Shown: one piece after another, positions 17,090 to 25,155 of the stretch
How the letters are laid out: the number at the start of each line of letters is the position of its first letter
Numbering within the stretch: position 1 is the first letter of the stretch
DNA from: Alloalcanivorax xiamenensis
GTDB taxonomy: Bacteria; Pseudomonadota; Gammaproteobacteria; Pseudomonadales; Alcanivoracaceae
Length of the DNA stretch: 64,000 nucleotides
Direction: 5' to 3'
NCBI RefSeq assembly: GCF_009846745.1
Contig: NZ_AQPF01000005.1
Coordinates: 62,001-126,000, forward strand
Translations under genes and position numbers: made by a program
The notes under the pieces: generated by a model
Told to the model about the DNA's origin: nothing
What the model saw: the letters and a program-made list of their open reading frames with translations, nothing else
Database searches by the model: none

Positions 17090-18639
17090 CAGCAATCCTC
17101 TCCGTTCACGGACCGGATGCCTCCGGTGGGGCTCAACAAGGAACCATAAAGCTGTCGATAAGCATCAAACATGACGTTCTGGGTATAGAATCTCTCCACT
17201 CTACGGATACCGGCCCGCTGAGCCGCCCGCCAGCGCCGCGGATCTCCCAGCAGGTCAGCCACGGCGTTTCCCAATGCCTCCGGATTGGCGATACTGACAA
17301 CTTCCCCGGCTTTACCCAGCGCCCGATCCTCCTCGCCAAAACCTTCAACCAACTGCCGACAGGAACCGACGTCCGTGGATACCGCCGGCACACCAGCGGC
17401 GAACCCTTCCAGTAACACCAGCGGCAGCGCCTCACTGATGGAGCTGAGTACCACCACCCCGACCTTCGGAAGCAAATCGGCAATTTTCTGGAAACCGAGG
17501 AAATGAACGTGATTTTCCAACTGCAAGCTCTGGATCAATGCCCGGCATTCTTCCGCGTACTCCGGGTCTTCATCCTCAGGGCCGGCGATCCAGCCTTCCG
17601 CAGCGGGTAGCCGGTTCACCAGGGTACGCATGGCACGCAAGAACGTCTTCACATCCTTGATCGGCACCACCCGGCCGATCAGGCAGGCCACCGCTGGAAT
17701 GGCTTCACCGCGCCGCGCCCGTATCGCCTGCAGGGCCGGCAGGTTGATGCCATTGGGGATATTGCGGGTGCGCTCCGCGGGTGCGCCATCCTGAATCTGC
17801 CGCAGCCGGTTGGCTTCATAGAGCGCGACGATCTGATCCGCCGCCTGATAGCATTCCCTGCCCAGTTCCTCGAAGAAGTGAATCCATTTTTCGCGGAAAT
17901 AGGCCATTTCCGCATTATTGCGCTCCGCCAACCCACGGTTATCGCTGATCCACTCACTTTGGAACAGATCGATCTTACGCTCTTTTGTATAAATACCATG
18001 TTCGGTCAAAAGCAATGGCTTACCGGTCCGGCGCTTGAGCATCGCGCCGAGGAAACCCGCATAACCAGTGGAAATACTGTGATACATACCGGCTGGAATC
18101 AGGTTTTCAGCGATGCGCTGCAACGTCCAGATCGGCGCATGCATGATTCGCACTGTCCAGAAGTAATCGACAAAAGAAGGGTCCCTGCTATAACGCCGGT
18201 AACTGTCGGAGATCAGGTTCCAACTCGCTTCACTCCGCAAGAAGGCTTGCTCCGACAGCGCGCCATGATCCCCCAACTCTGCAATCAGCTCGGAGAATAG
18301 ACGGTTCCGGTCTCGGCTTACTCTCCGGCTGCGTACCGCCCGATGGAAACGGTCGACCTTCTCGAACATCTCCGGATTCCCACGCAGCGGCGCCTTCTTG
18401 ACTTCACGATGCGCGTCATGGAGATAGTGCACTTCCAGATGCACCACATTTTCCGGCAGTTCGTACTTCATTTCGCCGTAATCTTCCCTCCGGCTGCCGA
18501 CAAAACAACAAGCAAACCGGTACTCCGGAAACCCGCGGATAATCTGGTTGACCCAACTGGAAACGCCGCCGCTGACGAATGGAAAGGTCCCCTCCAGTAA
18601 CAGACAGATATCGGCGCTGTCAGCGTGGGGCAGCTTCAT
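17089..18639 (-). CDS. pelF: PelF, Pel glycosyltransferase (GT4 family)
   Basis: A 516-residue cytosolic GT-B glycosyltransferase. The N-terminal PelF domain starts with ICLLLEGTFPFVSGG; GRVVPIKD lies at 322-329; the nucleotide-sugar-binding E-x7-E pair is E403/E411 in SEALPLVLLE, followed by GFAAGVPAVSTDVG. PelF polymerises the Pel backbone from UDP-activated hexosamine and works with the PelD-PelE-PelG membrane complex. Its start overlaps pelE by four bases (ATGA). Confidence 0.95.
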   Translation of the reverse strand: MKLPHADSADICLLLEGTFPFVSGGVSSWVNQIIRGFPEYRFACCFVGSRREDYGEMKYELPENVVHLEVHYLHDAHREVKKAPLRGNPEMFEKVDRFHRAVRSRRVSRDRNRLFSELIAELGDHGALSEQAFLRSEASWNLISDSYRRYSRDPSFVDYFWTVRIMHAPIWTLQRIAENLIPAGMYHSISTGYAGFLGAMLKRRTGKPLLLTEHGIYTKERKIDLFQSEWISDNRGLAERNNAEMAYFREKWIHFFEELGRECYQAADQIVALYEANRLRQIQDGAPAERTRNIPNGINLPALQAIRARRGEAIPAVACLIGRVVPIKDVKTFLRAMRTLVNRLPAAEGWIAGPEDEDPEYAEECRALIQSLQLENHVHFLGFQKIADLLPKVGVVVLSSISEALPLVLLEGFAAGVPAVSTDVGSCRQLVEGFGEEDRALGKAGEVVSIANPEALGNAVADLLGDPRRWRAAQRAGIRRVERFYTQNVMFDAYRQLYGSLLSPTGGIRSVNGEDC

Positions 18640-19631
18640 GCGCGTCTCCAGTATCGGGCTGACTGATTCAGGGACGAAGACCGTGTGTTATCCGCGATGG
18701 CCCCCATGAGCTTGCGCACACGGGTATACTGTCCCCGCCACAAGGCCAGTTCGGCCAGCCAGGGGTTGACACGTGAGGCAGGCAATCCAAGCATGCGACA
18801 GGACATGAAACTCTGTTCCGCTTCCGTCAGCCGCCCTTGCGCCAGACAAATCCGTCCCTGCAACAGCCACATACCGCCATCGTCCGACTTTTCGCTCAAT
18901 GCGACATCCACATAGTGGTAAGCGCGATCCAATGCCAATTGGCGGATGTCTCCCTGTACCAGGTCCTGATACACCAATTCCCAATACAACTCGGCCAGAC
19001 GGCGATACAGACGATATTTACGGGAAAGCGTGGCGGAGTCCAAAAGCCGCATGGCACGGTCGATCTGCCGGGTGATGGCTTTCTCTTTCTGGTCGAGGAT
19101 GCCGTAGGCCAGCAGCCGGATGTCATCAACCTGATCATCCAGGGTGTCCCTCAGCACTTCTCCGGTGGAACGGGTGGGCATGCGCCGTACCGTCATCATG
19201 CCCTGCAGGCGCAGCTCCGTCGGTGAATCGGAAGACAGCAACAGCGTCTTGAGGTCTTCCTGCCGGAAACCGCCGCCCGCGGGCATCGGCACCGGATTGA
19301 AAGCCGGCGCGGAAACGGTTACAAATGGCTCCTTGCGAAACGCCGCGGGCAGAAAATAGCCAACCAGAACACCGCCGAGAATAGCGACCAGCCCGAAGGC
19401 CGGAACAAAAAAGGCCAGACAGAATGTCAGTACCCAGGACCAGATCCTGGGTTTACGGAATCCACTGGGCAACAGAGCCCAGGCGCCACTGGCCAGCAGT
19501 AAGGATGCCACCGCGTGCAATCCCAGATACTTGATCAGCAACAGATCGTCACTGGAGCGGGATAACAACAAAACGAAAGCACCCGCTTCCAACAGCAGAG
19601 CATAGACAATCAGAAAACGAGGCTCATGCAT
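18636..19631 (-). CDS. pelE: PelE, membrane TPR protein of the Pel synthase complex
   Basis: A 331-residue protein starting MHEPRFLIVYALLLEAG with two to four N-terminal transmembrane helices (to about residue 95) and a cytoplasmic helical repeat region (SRKYRLYRRLAELYWELVYQ and on) of TPR character. The length is near that of P. aeruginosa PelE (about 329). PelE bridges PelD and PelG/PelF at the inner membrane. The ATG at 19631 overlaps the pelD end by eight bases; longer readings of the frame lie inside pelD and are not real. Confidence 0.88.
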   Translation of the reverse strand: MHEPRFLIVYALLLEAGAFVLLLSRSSDDLLLIKYLGLHAVASLLLASGAWALLPSGFRKPRIWSWVLTFCLAFFVPAFGLVAILGGVLVGYFLPAAFRKEPFVTVSAPAFNPVPMPAGGGFRQEDLKTLLLSSDSPTELRLQGMMTVRRMPTRSTGEVLRDTLDDQVDDIRLLAYGILDQKEKAITRQIDRAMRLLDSATLSRKYRLYRRLAELYWELVYQDLVQGDIRQLALDRAYHYVDVALSEKSDDGGMWLLQGRICLAQGRLTEAEQSFMSCRMLGLPASRVNPWLAELALWRGQYTRVRKLMGAIADNTRSSSLNQSARYWRRA

Positions 19632-20964
19632 GGGGGGCCTCCAGCACATCCCGTATTTGTTCCCCAACCGGGCGCCCATCCAAAAAGCGGTACGAAAATG
19701 CCACACTCGCTTGTGCCAGGGACCCCACATCGTAGTCGGTCCGCAACCAGTCATCGACACGACGCTGGAAGCTCTCGAAACCGTGCACACCGGTCATCGG
19801 CATCAGCAACACCAGATGGTACCGCTCCCAGTCCACCCACCAGTACCCGTCCATGGTGCGCCGGGTTCGATTCAGCGCTTCCACGATTTGCCGGGCCTTG
19901 TCGGTCTCGTTCGGCACGAACATGACCATCGCCGTGTCCACCTTACCAGCAGCCGCCAGACGGTTCAGCGCCACCAACTCACGACCGAACACGGGCGCCA
20001 GACTGGGCCATTCGCGGCACAAGGCCTCTACCTCGGGCCCGTGTTGCACGATGTCGGCATAAAAGTTCAGTAACAACCCCATCAATTGCAGATTCTCATG
20101 CGTGATCGAGAGAAAAGGCATGCGCTCGACCACCACCACGCCAACCAGCTCACCACTGCTGTTGATAACCGGAGCACAGACCCAGTAATTGCCGTCGTAA
20201 CGATCCGTGCTTTCCCCCATTTGCACGTGGGCAAGAGTGCGATTGTCCAGAGCATAACGAAGTAGCCCGTCACTCAGATCAAGCGGTTGATTATCCCCAA
20301 GAACAGCAACAGGCGTGGTCTCCAGGTGCTCCCCCGCCAACTGATATACGGCGCCGCGCTGCAGTTGACAGTATTCCGCGAGCATGTTCAGCAATTCCTC
20401 GCCGCCGGGCAGACTTTGCTCCCGGCTGCCGTCCATGACCACGGTACGCAACCGCAGTAATGCGTCGCGCACGGTGTACGGTTTAGTCAGCAGATTCTCT
20501 TCAAGACGGTCATGGGAAAGACGCAACAGCACATGCCGTTGCGTGAGGTTGCGCAAGCGTTCCAATGCGTATCCGGCTTCACTCTCGGCGCGGCGCAACC
20601 GTGTTCGCCACATGTCCGCGAATTCACCCGTAATCAAGACAATGATGTAGCCGCCAAGAAAAGTCAGTTCCGGAAATTCAAGTCCCGGATACAGCCCTAC
20701 CGACTTGCAGCCAAACCACACTGCCAGCAGGGTCAACATCGCCAGCGACCCAAGCAACGATCCATAACGCAGTGCCACCAGCATCGCCGCCACCAGGCTC
20801 CAACGGATCCCCCCGGTGAGAAACAACGGATCCCCCGCGCGCACCAGAAAACCAATGGCGGTGGCCGCCAGTACCACCATCGGCGCTTCCAGCCAGGCCA
20901 GCACGCCCGGCCCCGGCGGCGCCAGGAAACGGACGAAGCGGTTGTCCCGGAGTTTACCGAGCAT
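19624..20964 (-). CDS. pelD: PelD, c-di-GMP receptor of the Pel complex
   Basis: A 446-residue inner-membrane protein with four N-terminal helices (about 25-115), a short coiled coil (120-160), a GAF domain (about 165-310) and a degenerate GGDEF domain. The c-di-GMP inhibitory-type site RxxD is present as R369-T-M-D372, and R401/R402 lies where the third binding arginine of P. aeruginosa PelD falls. The active-site GGDEF is absent, so it should be a receptor and not a cyclase. Binding of c-di-GMP switches Pel synthesis on. The ATG overlaps the pelC stop (TGATG). Confidence 0.93.
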   Translation of the reverse strand: MLGKLRDNRFVRFLAPPGPGVLAWLEAPMVVLAATAIGFLVRAGDPLFLTGGIRWSLVAAMLVALRYGSLLGSLAMLTLLAVWFGCKSVGLYPGLEFPELTFLGGYIIVLITGEFADMWRTRLRRAESEAGYALERLRNLTQRHVLLRLSHDRLEENLLTKPYTVRDALLRLRTVVMDGSREQSLPGGEELLNMLAEYCQLQRGAVYQLAGEHLETTPVAVLGDNQPLDLSDGLLRYALDNRTLAHVQMGESTDRYDGNYWVCAPVINSSGELVGVVVVERMPFLSITHENLQLMGLLLNFYADIVQHGPEVEALCREWPSLAPVFGRELVALNRLAAAGKVDTAMVMFVPNETDKARQIVEALNRTRRTMDGYWWVDWERYHLVLLMPMTGVHGFESFQRRVDDWLRTDYDVGSLAQASVAFSYRFLDGRPVGEQIRDVLEAPHA

Positions 20965-21485
20965 CAGTCCAGTACCGGTGCAAGCAGTTTATCAATCACG
21001 CGTTGTCCGGTTTCACCCAGCGACTGCCGCGCCCAACCCGCCCGGGAGCCGGTACCGCTATACAACAGCGCCCCTTTACCATCACGAATCTCCAGCATCA
21101 CGCCCACCGCGGGCTCACCATCAACCCCGGTCTTATAGCGCCACTCATGCACCACACCGGACACCACATAGTCACCATCGCGCTGCGAGGCCCATTGCGT
21201 CATGGCGCGCTGGCTTGCCTCGGAAGCCGCCTCGAACAACAAACCATCCCCATCTTGCTGGCGATAGCTTTCCACCTGAGAGACGCCATGTTGCGCCAGC
21301 ACCGCCTCGGTGATCGCTTGAGCCCGAAGCCCGGCCTGAGGAGTGGTGGTTCGGTTCACCATCGGCAGAACCAACCAGTGGGCATCGCGGGAGAGCTGGA
21401 CATCCTGGCTTCCACGCACATGGGTGGTGCCGCACCCTGTCAGCATGACCAACCCCACACACAAGGCGAGCAGTGGCAATTTCAT
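20964..21485 (-). CDS. pelC: PelC, outer-membrane lipoprotein of Pel export
   Basis: A 173-residue lipoprotein, about the length of P. aeruginosa PelC. The signal peptide MKLPLLALCVGLVMLTGCG ends in lipobox LTGC with Cys18 as the lipidation site. PelC forms a ring on the periplasmic side of the outer membrane beneath the PelB barrel and guides the cationic polymer. I chose ATG 21485 for its AGGAGA site seven bases upstream and the clean signal peptide; an upstream in-frame start adds 40 unlikely residues. Confidence 0.92.
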   Translation of the reverse strand: MKLPLLALCVGLVMLTGCGTTHVRGSQDVQLSRDAHWLVLPMVNRTTTPQAGLRAQAITEAVLAQHGVSQVESYRQQDGDGLLFEAASEASQRAMTQWASQRDGDYVVSGVVHEWRYKTGVDGEPAVGVMLEIRDGKGALLYSGTGSRAGWARQSLGETGQRVIDKLLAPVLD

Positions 21486-21496
21486 GGCGGTTTCTC

Positions 21497-24277
21497 CTAA
21501 TAGTAGAACTGATATTCCAGCCCCAACCGGTAGCTGTCTTCTTGACCGCCTCCGGTATTCAGGCCCCGTTCGAAATAAAGTCTCCAGGCATCCCGGCCCA
21601 GCCACGGCCCTTCCGCTCCGACTCGCGCGACAAAACCGGTGCCTGACAAGCTGTTATCGGTGACACCGAATTCGCCCCAGGCCTGTATACGGTGCGGCCG
21701 TATATGAACATCCGGCATACCCAGCAAAAACGCCAGTTCGGTCTCATGATAGCTTTGCGGCACCGCCAGTGGATTACCAGTGGCGTGTATGACATCGATT
21801 CCGGGATCAACCGGGCGCTGTCCGGAAAAACCCGCCTGGGAATGACGAAGACGCACCCCCGGTGACCAGCGCGACAACCATGGCCTCCAACTGGTATACG
21901 CGGAGACCAGAGTACCCTCGCCAAGATCCCGGTCACGCAGATCCTGATAATCGTAATGAGCCAGGGAAACACCGTTCCACCAATGCGCCATGGGACGCCA
22001 GTTCGTTTCCAAGGCAACCCCGGAACGCTGTCCCATCAGCAATAATTCAGATGTCTCATCGGTGGGAGCCCGCCACTGGGCCTCGATACGCCAGTCGATG
22101 TCACGAAAGGGTTCTCCGCTGACACTGAACTCCAAATCCTGGCGGTTATAGCCAAACAAGGAGCGATGTCCGAACCGCAGGCTCAGTGCCCGTTTCCTGC
22201 CTTGATAGGCGGCAGCCACGGTGAGCCGCTGCTCGTCCTCCCCGACCTGCAATTGTTGCTGGTCGTTACTACTGAACCGGCGCCGCGAGCCCTCCCAATC
22301 CAGATGCCAGCGCTCAGCGACGGGCCATCTCTGCCCCACCTGGAACAGATCCACATCCAACGGGCCGAGGTGACGCCGCTCAACACTCGATGCCACTTTA
22401 TGAGACGCGGGCAATAACAGCGATTCCTGTTGCGGATGGCGGTCCGCCACTTCGGGGGCATGGTACTGCTGCCGCGCCAACTGGGCCGCGGCCCATCGCT
22501 CCCGGCCCAGAGTGTTATCCGCTTCCAGCCGCTCCCCGGCGGTCAGGGGGTCAGCCGCGTCGTCACGCAGTGTCCTGATTGCACCATGGTCGCTATCCAG
22601 GTAAGCCAATGCCAAGGCCGAGCCCGGCGGCAACGGCCGCCCCAGTAGCCGACCTTCACGCAGATACCAGAGGCGGGCCAGCTCCGGGGCGTCCACCGAT
22701 AATGCCCATTGCGCCAACCACTCCGCCCGGGCCGCCTTCATCTCAGGCGGGGTATCCGCCCAGGCCCGCTGCTGAAACCGCAGCTGTTCATCCGCGCTGG
22801 CGAAGCGGGCCGCCAACGCGGACCGCATTTCCTCGAACAACAGGGTCTCGGCGGAGGTCATGTCTTCCGAAACAGGGGGAGAACGCCACAACTCACGCAT
22901 CACCGGCCAAGCCTGATCCTCACGCCCCGACGCGATCAGTGCCTGGGCGTAGGACCAGCGGCGGGTCCACTGTCGCGGCGCCCGCCCGAGCATGGCCAAT
23001 TCATAACGCAGCGCCTGCTCCGGCTGATCCAGCGCCATATGGGCAGCGGCCAGTGGCATCCAGAACCGTTCATCCTGGCGGGCACTTGGTTCCCAGCGCT
23101 CAAGTAACCCGGCCAGCGCTTCATCAGTACCGTCGCTGACATTTATCCATAGCCAGGCCACCCGGGTCTGCGTATCGTCCGGGTCCAGAATCAGGGCGCG
23201 CGACAGCGCCGCCCGGGCGCCCTCCAGATCCCCCCGGCCCTGCCGATAATCGGCCAGGAACCGCAAAAACGCCGGGTTTGCCGCCAGCCGTTCGAAGTTC
23301 GTGGAATCCAGATTGTTGAAGAAGTCATCAATCGCCTGGCGCTCGCCCCGGGCCGCCAGGGCCGCCAACATACCCACGGCCATGTCCGGACGCCCGGTCC
23401 GGTTCCAGAGCCGTTCCAGAATGGCGGCCACCCGGCGCGGTGCATGGAAACGCGCCAGAGCAATGTACTGGTAATAGTCCGCCACCGAAGCATCGCCGTT
23501 ATCATCCAGACGCCGGTAGGAGTGCAAAGCGGTTTCCCAATCGCCCAGTTCCATCGCCATTACCGCCAGCCGCCGGGTAACCCCGGCCTCGTAGGGCAAG
23601 GCTCCGGCATCCGCGCGCAATCCCCGGTAGGCCGTTTCCCGTTTCCCCTGCAACCACAGCAAGTCCGCTAACCGCGTCGCCATCTCAGACTCCACGCCAT
23701 ACCGATCCATATAACGCCGGTAATAGGAGGCCGCCGCGTCATCGTGTCCGATGTGTTCCGCTATCCGCTGTAATTCCTTCAGCACCGCACGCCCCGGATG
23801 GGAACTGTACCATTGCCTCAAAAACGCGAAGCCCTCTTCCGGCCGACCCAGCAATTCGTACTCCCGCACCACCTTTCCAACCAGATCGGGATTACCCGGA
23901 TCAGCGCGCAGCATACGGCGCCGGGCCTTGAGCAGCAGTTCGAAATCGAAAGTTTGCGGCGCCAGGGTCAGAACATGGCGCCAGGCCTCCGCATCATGTC
24001 CTTCCTCCGCCAAACGCAACCACGCCGCCAGAGACGCTTCGGTGTCCCCCTGCCACCCGGTCACCAGCGCCATCCGTTCAATCCAGAGCGGATCGTCTGG
24101 GCGCCAATACAACGCGTTCTCGACTACCTGTCTGGCGCGGGGCAGGTTGCCACTGCCCACGAACACCTGGTAACCGCCTTCGTAGTAGCGGTGCTCATAC
24201 GGCGCCGGCGGCTGTGCACTGGCTGCCACGGACTGCATCAGCAACAGAGTGGTTGGAATCAACCAGCGTCCATTCAT
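21497..24277 (-). CDS. pelB: PelB C-terminal half: periplasmic TPR plus outer-membrane beta-barrel
   Basis: A 926-residue protein with its own signal peptide (MNGRWLIPTTLLLMQSVAAS, cut after ASA), a long run of TPR-like helical repeats (about 30-590) and a C-terminal region of amphipathic strands ending in an aromatic pair (QFYY), typical of a 16-strand barrel. It corresponds to the distal TPRs and barrel of PelB, the Pel export pore. In P. aeruginosa PelB is one chain of about 1190 residues with an inner-membrane anchor; here the anchor and first TPRs are on the preceding gene, and this ATG overlaps that gene's stop by ATGA. Both halves look intact, so this seems a true gene split. Confidence 0.88.
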   Translation of the reverse strand: MNGRWLIPTTLLLMQSVAASAQPPAPYEHRYYEGGYQVFVGSGNLPRARQVVENALYWRPDDPLWIERMALVTGWQGDTEASLAAWLRLAEEGHDAEAWRHVLTLAPQTFDFELLLKARRRMLRADPGNPDLVGKVVREYELLGRPEEGFAFLRQWYSSHPGRAVLKELQRIAEHIGHDDAAASYYRRYMDRYGVESEMATRLADLLWLQGKRETAYRGLRADAGALPYEAGVTRRLAVMAMELGDWETALHSYRRLDDNGDASVADYYQYIALARFHAPRRVAAILERLWNRTGRPDMAVGMLAALAARGERQAIDDFFNNLDSTNFERLAANPAFLRFLADYRQGRGDLEGARAALSRALILDPDDTQTRVAWLWINVSDGTDEALAGLLERWEPSARQDERFWMPLAAAHMALDQPEQALRYELAMLGRAPRQWTRRWSYAQALIASGREDQAWPVMRELWRSPPVSEDMTSAETLLFEEMRSALAARFASADEQLRFQQRAWADTPPEMKAARAEWLAQWALSVDAPELARLWYLREGRLLGRPLPPGSALALAYLDSDHGAIRTLRDDAADPLTAGERLEADNTLGRERWAAAQLARQQYHAPEVADRHPQQESLLLPASHKVASSVERRHLGPLDVDLFQVGQRWPVAERWHLDWEGSRRRFSSNDQQQLQVGEDEQRLTVAAAYQGRKRALSLRFGHRSLFGYNRQDLEFSVSGEPFRDIDWRIEAQWRAPTDETSELLLMGQRSGVALETNWRPMAHWWNGVSLAHYDYQDLRDRDLGEGTLVSAYTSWRPWLSRWSPGVRLRHSQAGFSGQRPVDPGIDVIHATGNPLAVPQSYHETELAFLLGMPDVHIRPHRIQAWGEFGVTDNSLSGTGFVARVGAEGPWLGRDAWRLYFERGLNTGGGQEDSYRLGLEYQFYY

Positions 24278-25155
24278 GGTGTTCCCAACCCTTGATCCAG
24301 TTTCAGCAACAGGATCGCGTAACGTTCCGCCAACTGATATTCGCCAGCGGCCCGAGCCATGTTCATCAGTCGATACAGCACTTTCTGGTCGTTCAGAAAC
24401 GGCGCCGCCTCACGTTGCCCCAGGGCGGCGGCTTCCCTGATCAGGCCTCCACTCTCCAGGCTCGATAGCGCGGCCAGGAAATAACGGCGGCGACCATAAT
24501 GGTTCTCTTGTGACGCCATTGCCAACAGGTACTCATCCGCCGCCTCCCGATACTGTCCGCGGGCAAGCAAAGCCGCCGCTCCCCGGGCATACCAGGCCCC
24601 CGGATACGCCTGCCGGGCCGCCAGTTGGCGGTAGGCCTGGACCGCCGCGTCAGGCAGGTCGAGTATCAGCGCCATTTCCGCGTATCGCTCCAGTTGTCGC
24701 AACGACAAAGTCGTGCGGTCAACGCGCTCGAGGGCAGCGCGAGACTGCCCCCAAAGCGGGTCATCGCGACGCTGCCGGGCTGGAATTTCCATCAGCGCCA
24801 CAAACGGAAGCCGTGAGCGTAACCAGGCCTGTGTCGCGAGAGTCGATGGATCGCTGGCATGGCGGGAAAGATGGTCCAGTTGTTCCTCGGCTTGCTGGAG
24901 CAACCCCAGGTCCATCAGATTGCGCGCCAGTACCAGACGCACGCCAAAATCATCGGGCTTGGCCCGCAACCAGGCGTTGGTGTAGGACAACGTCACCGCA
25001 TCCATGCGAGCGCTGCGCAGCGAGCCAGCGAGATCCCTTGGGAAAACCAGCCAGCACACCACGCCGATCAACAGAACCAGCGCCAGCAGTTCCGGCGGCC
25101 CCACTATTCGCCAGCGATCACGGGCGACACTGTAGCCGTAGCTCGTTGAGCTCAC
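24274..25155 (-). CDS. pelB: PelB N-terminal half: inner-membrane-anchored periplasmic TPR protein
   Basis: A 293-residue protein from a GTG at 25155, which has AGGAG eight bases upstream. One transmembrane helix (LLALVLLIGVVCWLVF, about 20-36) is followed by TPR repeats (LRAKPDDFGVRLVLARNLMD and on). It matches the inner-membrane anchor and first TPR block of PelB, which contacts PelA and ties the inner and outer membrane parts. The frame extends to 25233, but that start lies deeper in pelA with no ribosome site. Together with the next gene it totals about 1220 residues, close to a single-chain PelB. Confidence 0.8.
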   Translation of the reverse strand: MSSTSYGYSVARDRWRIVGPPELLALVLLIGVVCWLVFPRDLAGSLRSARMDAVTLSYTNAWLRAKPDDFGVRLVLARNLMDLGLLQQAEEQLDHLSRHASDPSTLATQAWLRSRLPFVALMEIPARQRRDDPLWGQSRAALERVDRTTLSLRQLERYAEMALILDLPDAAVQAYRQLAARQAYPGAWYARGAAALLARGQYREAADEYLLAMASQENHYGRRRYFLAALSSLESGGLIREAAALGQREAAPFLNDQKVLYRLMNMARAAGEYQLAERYAILLLKLDQGLGTP

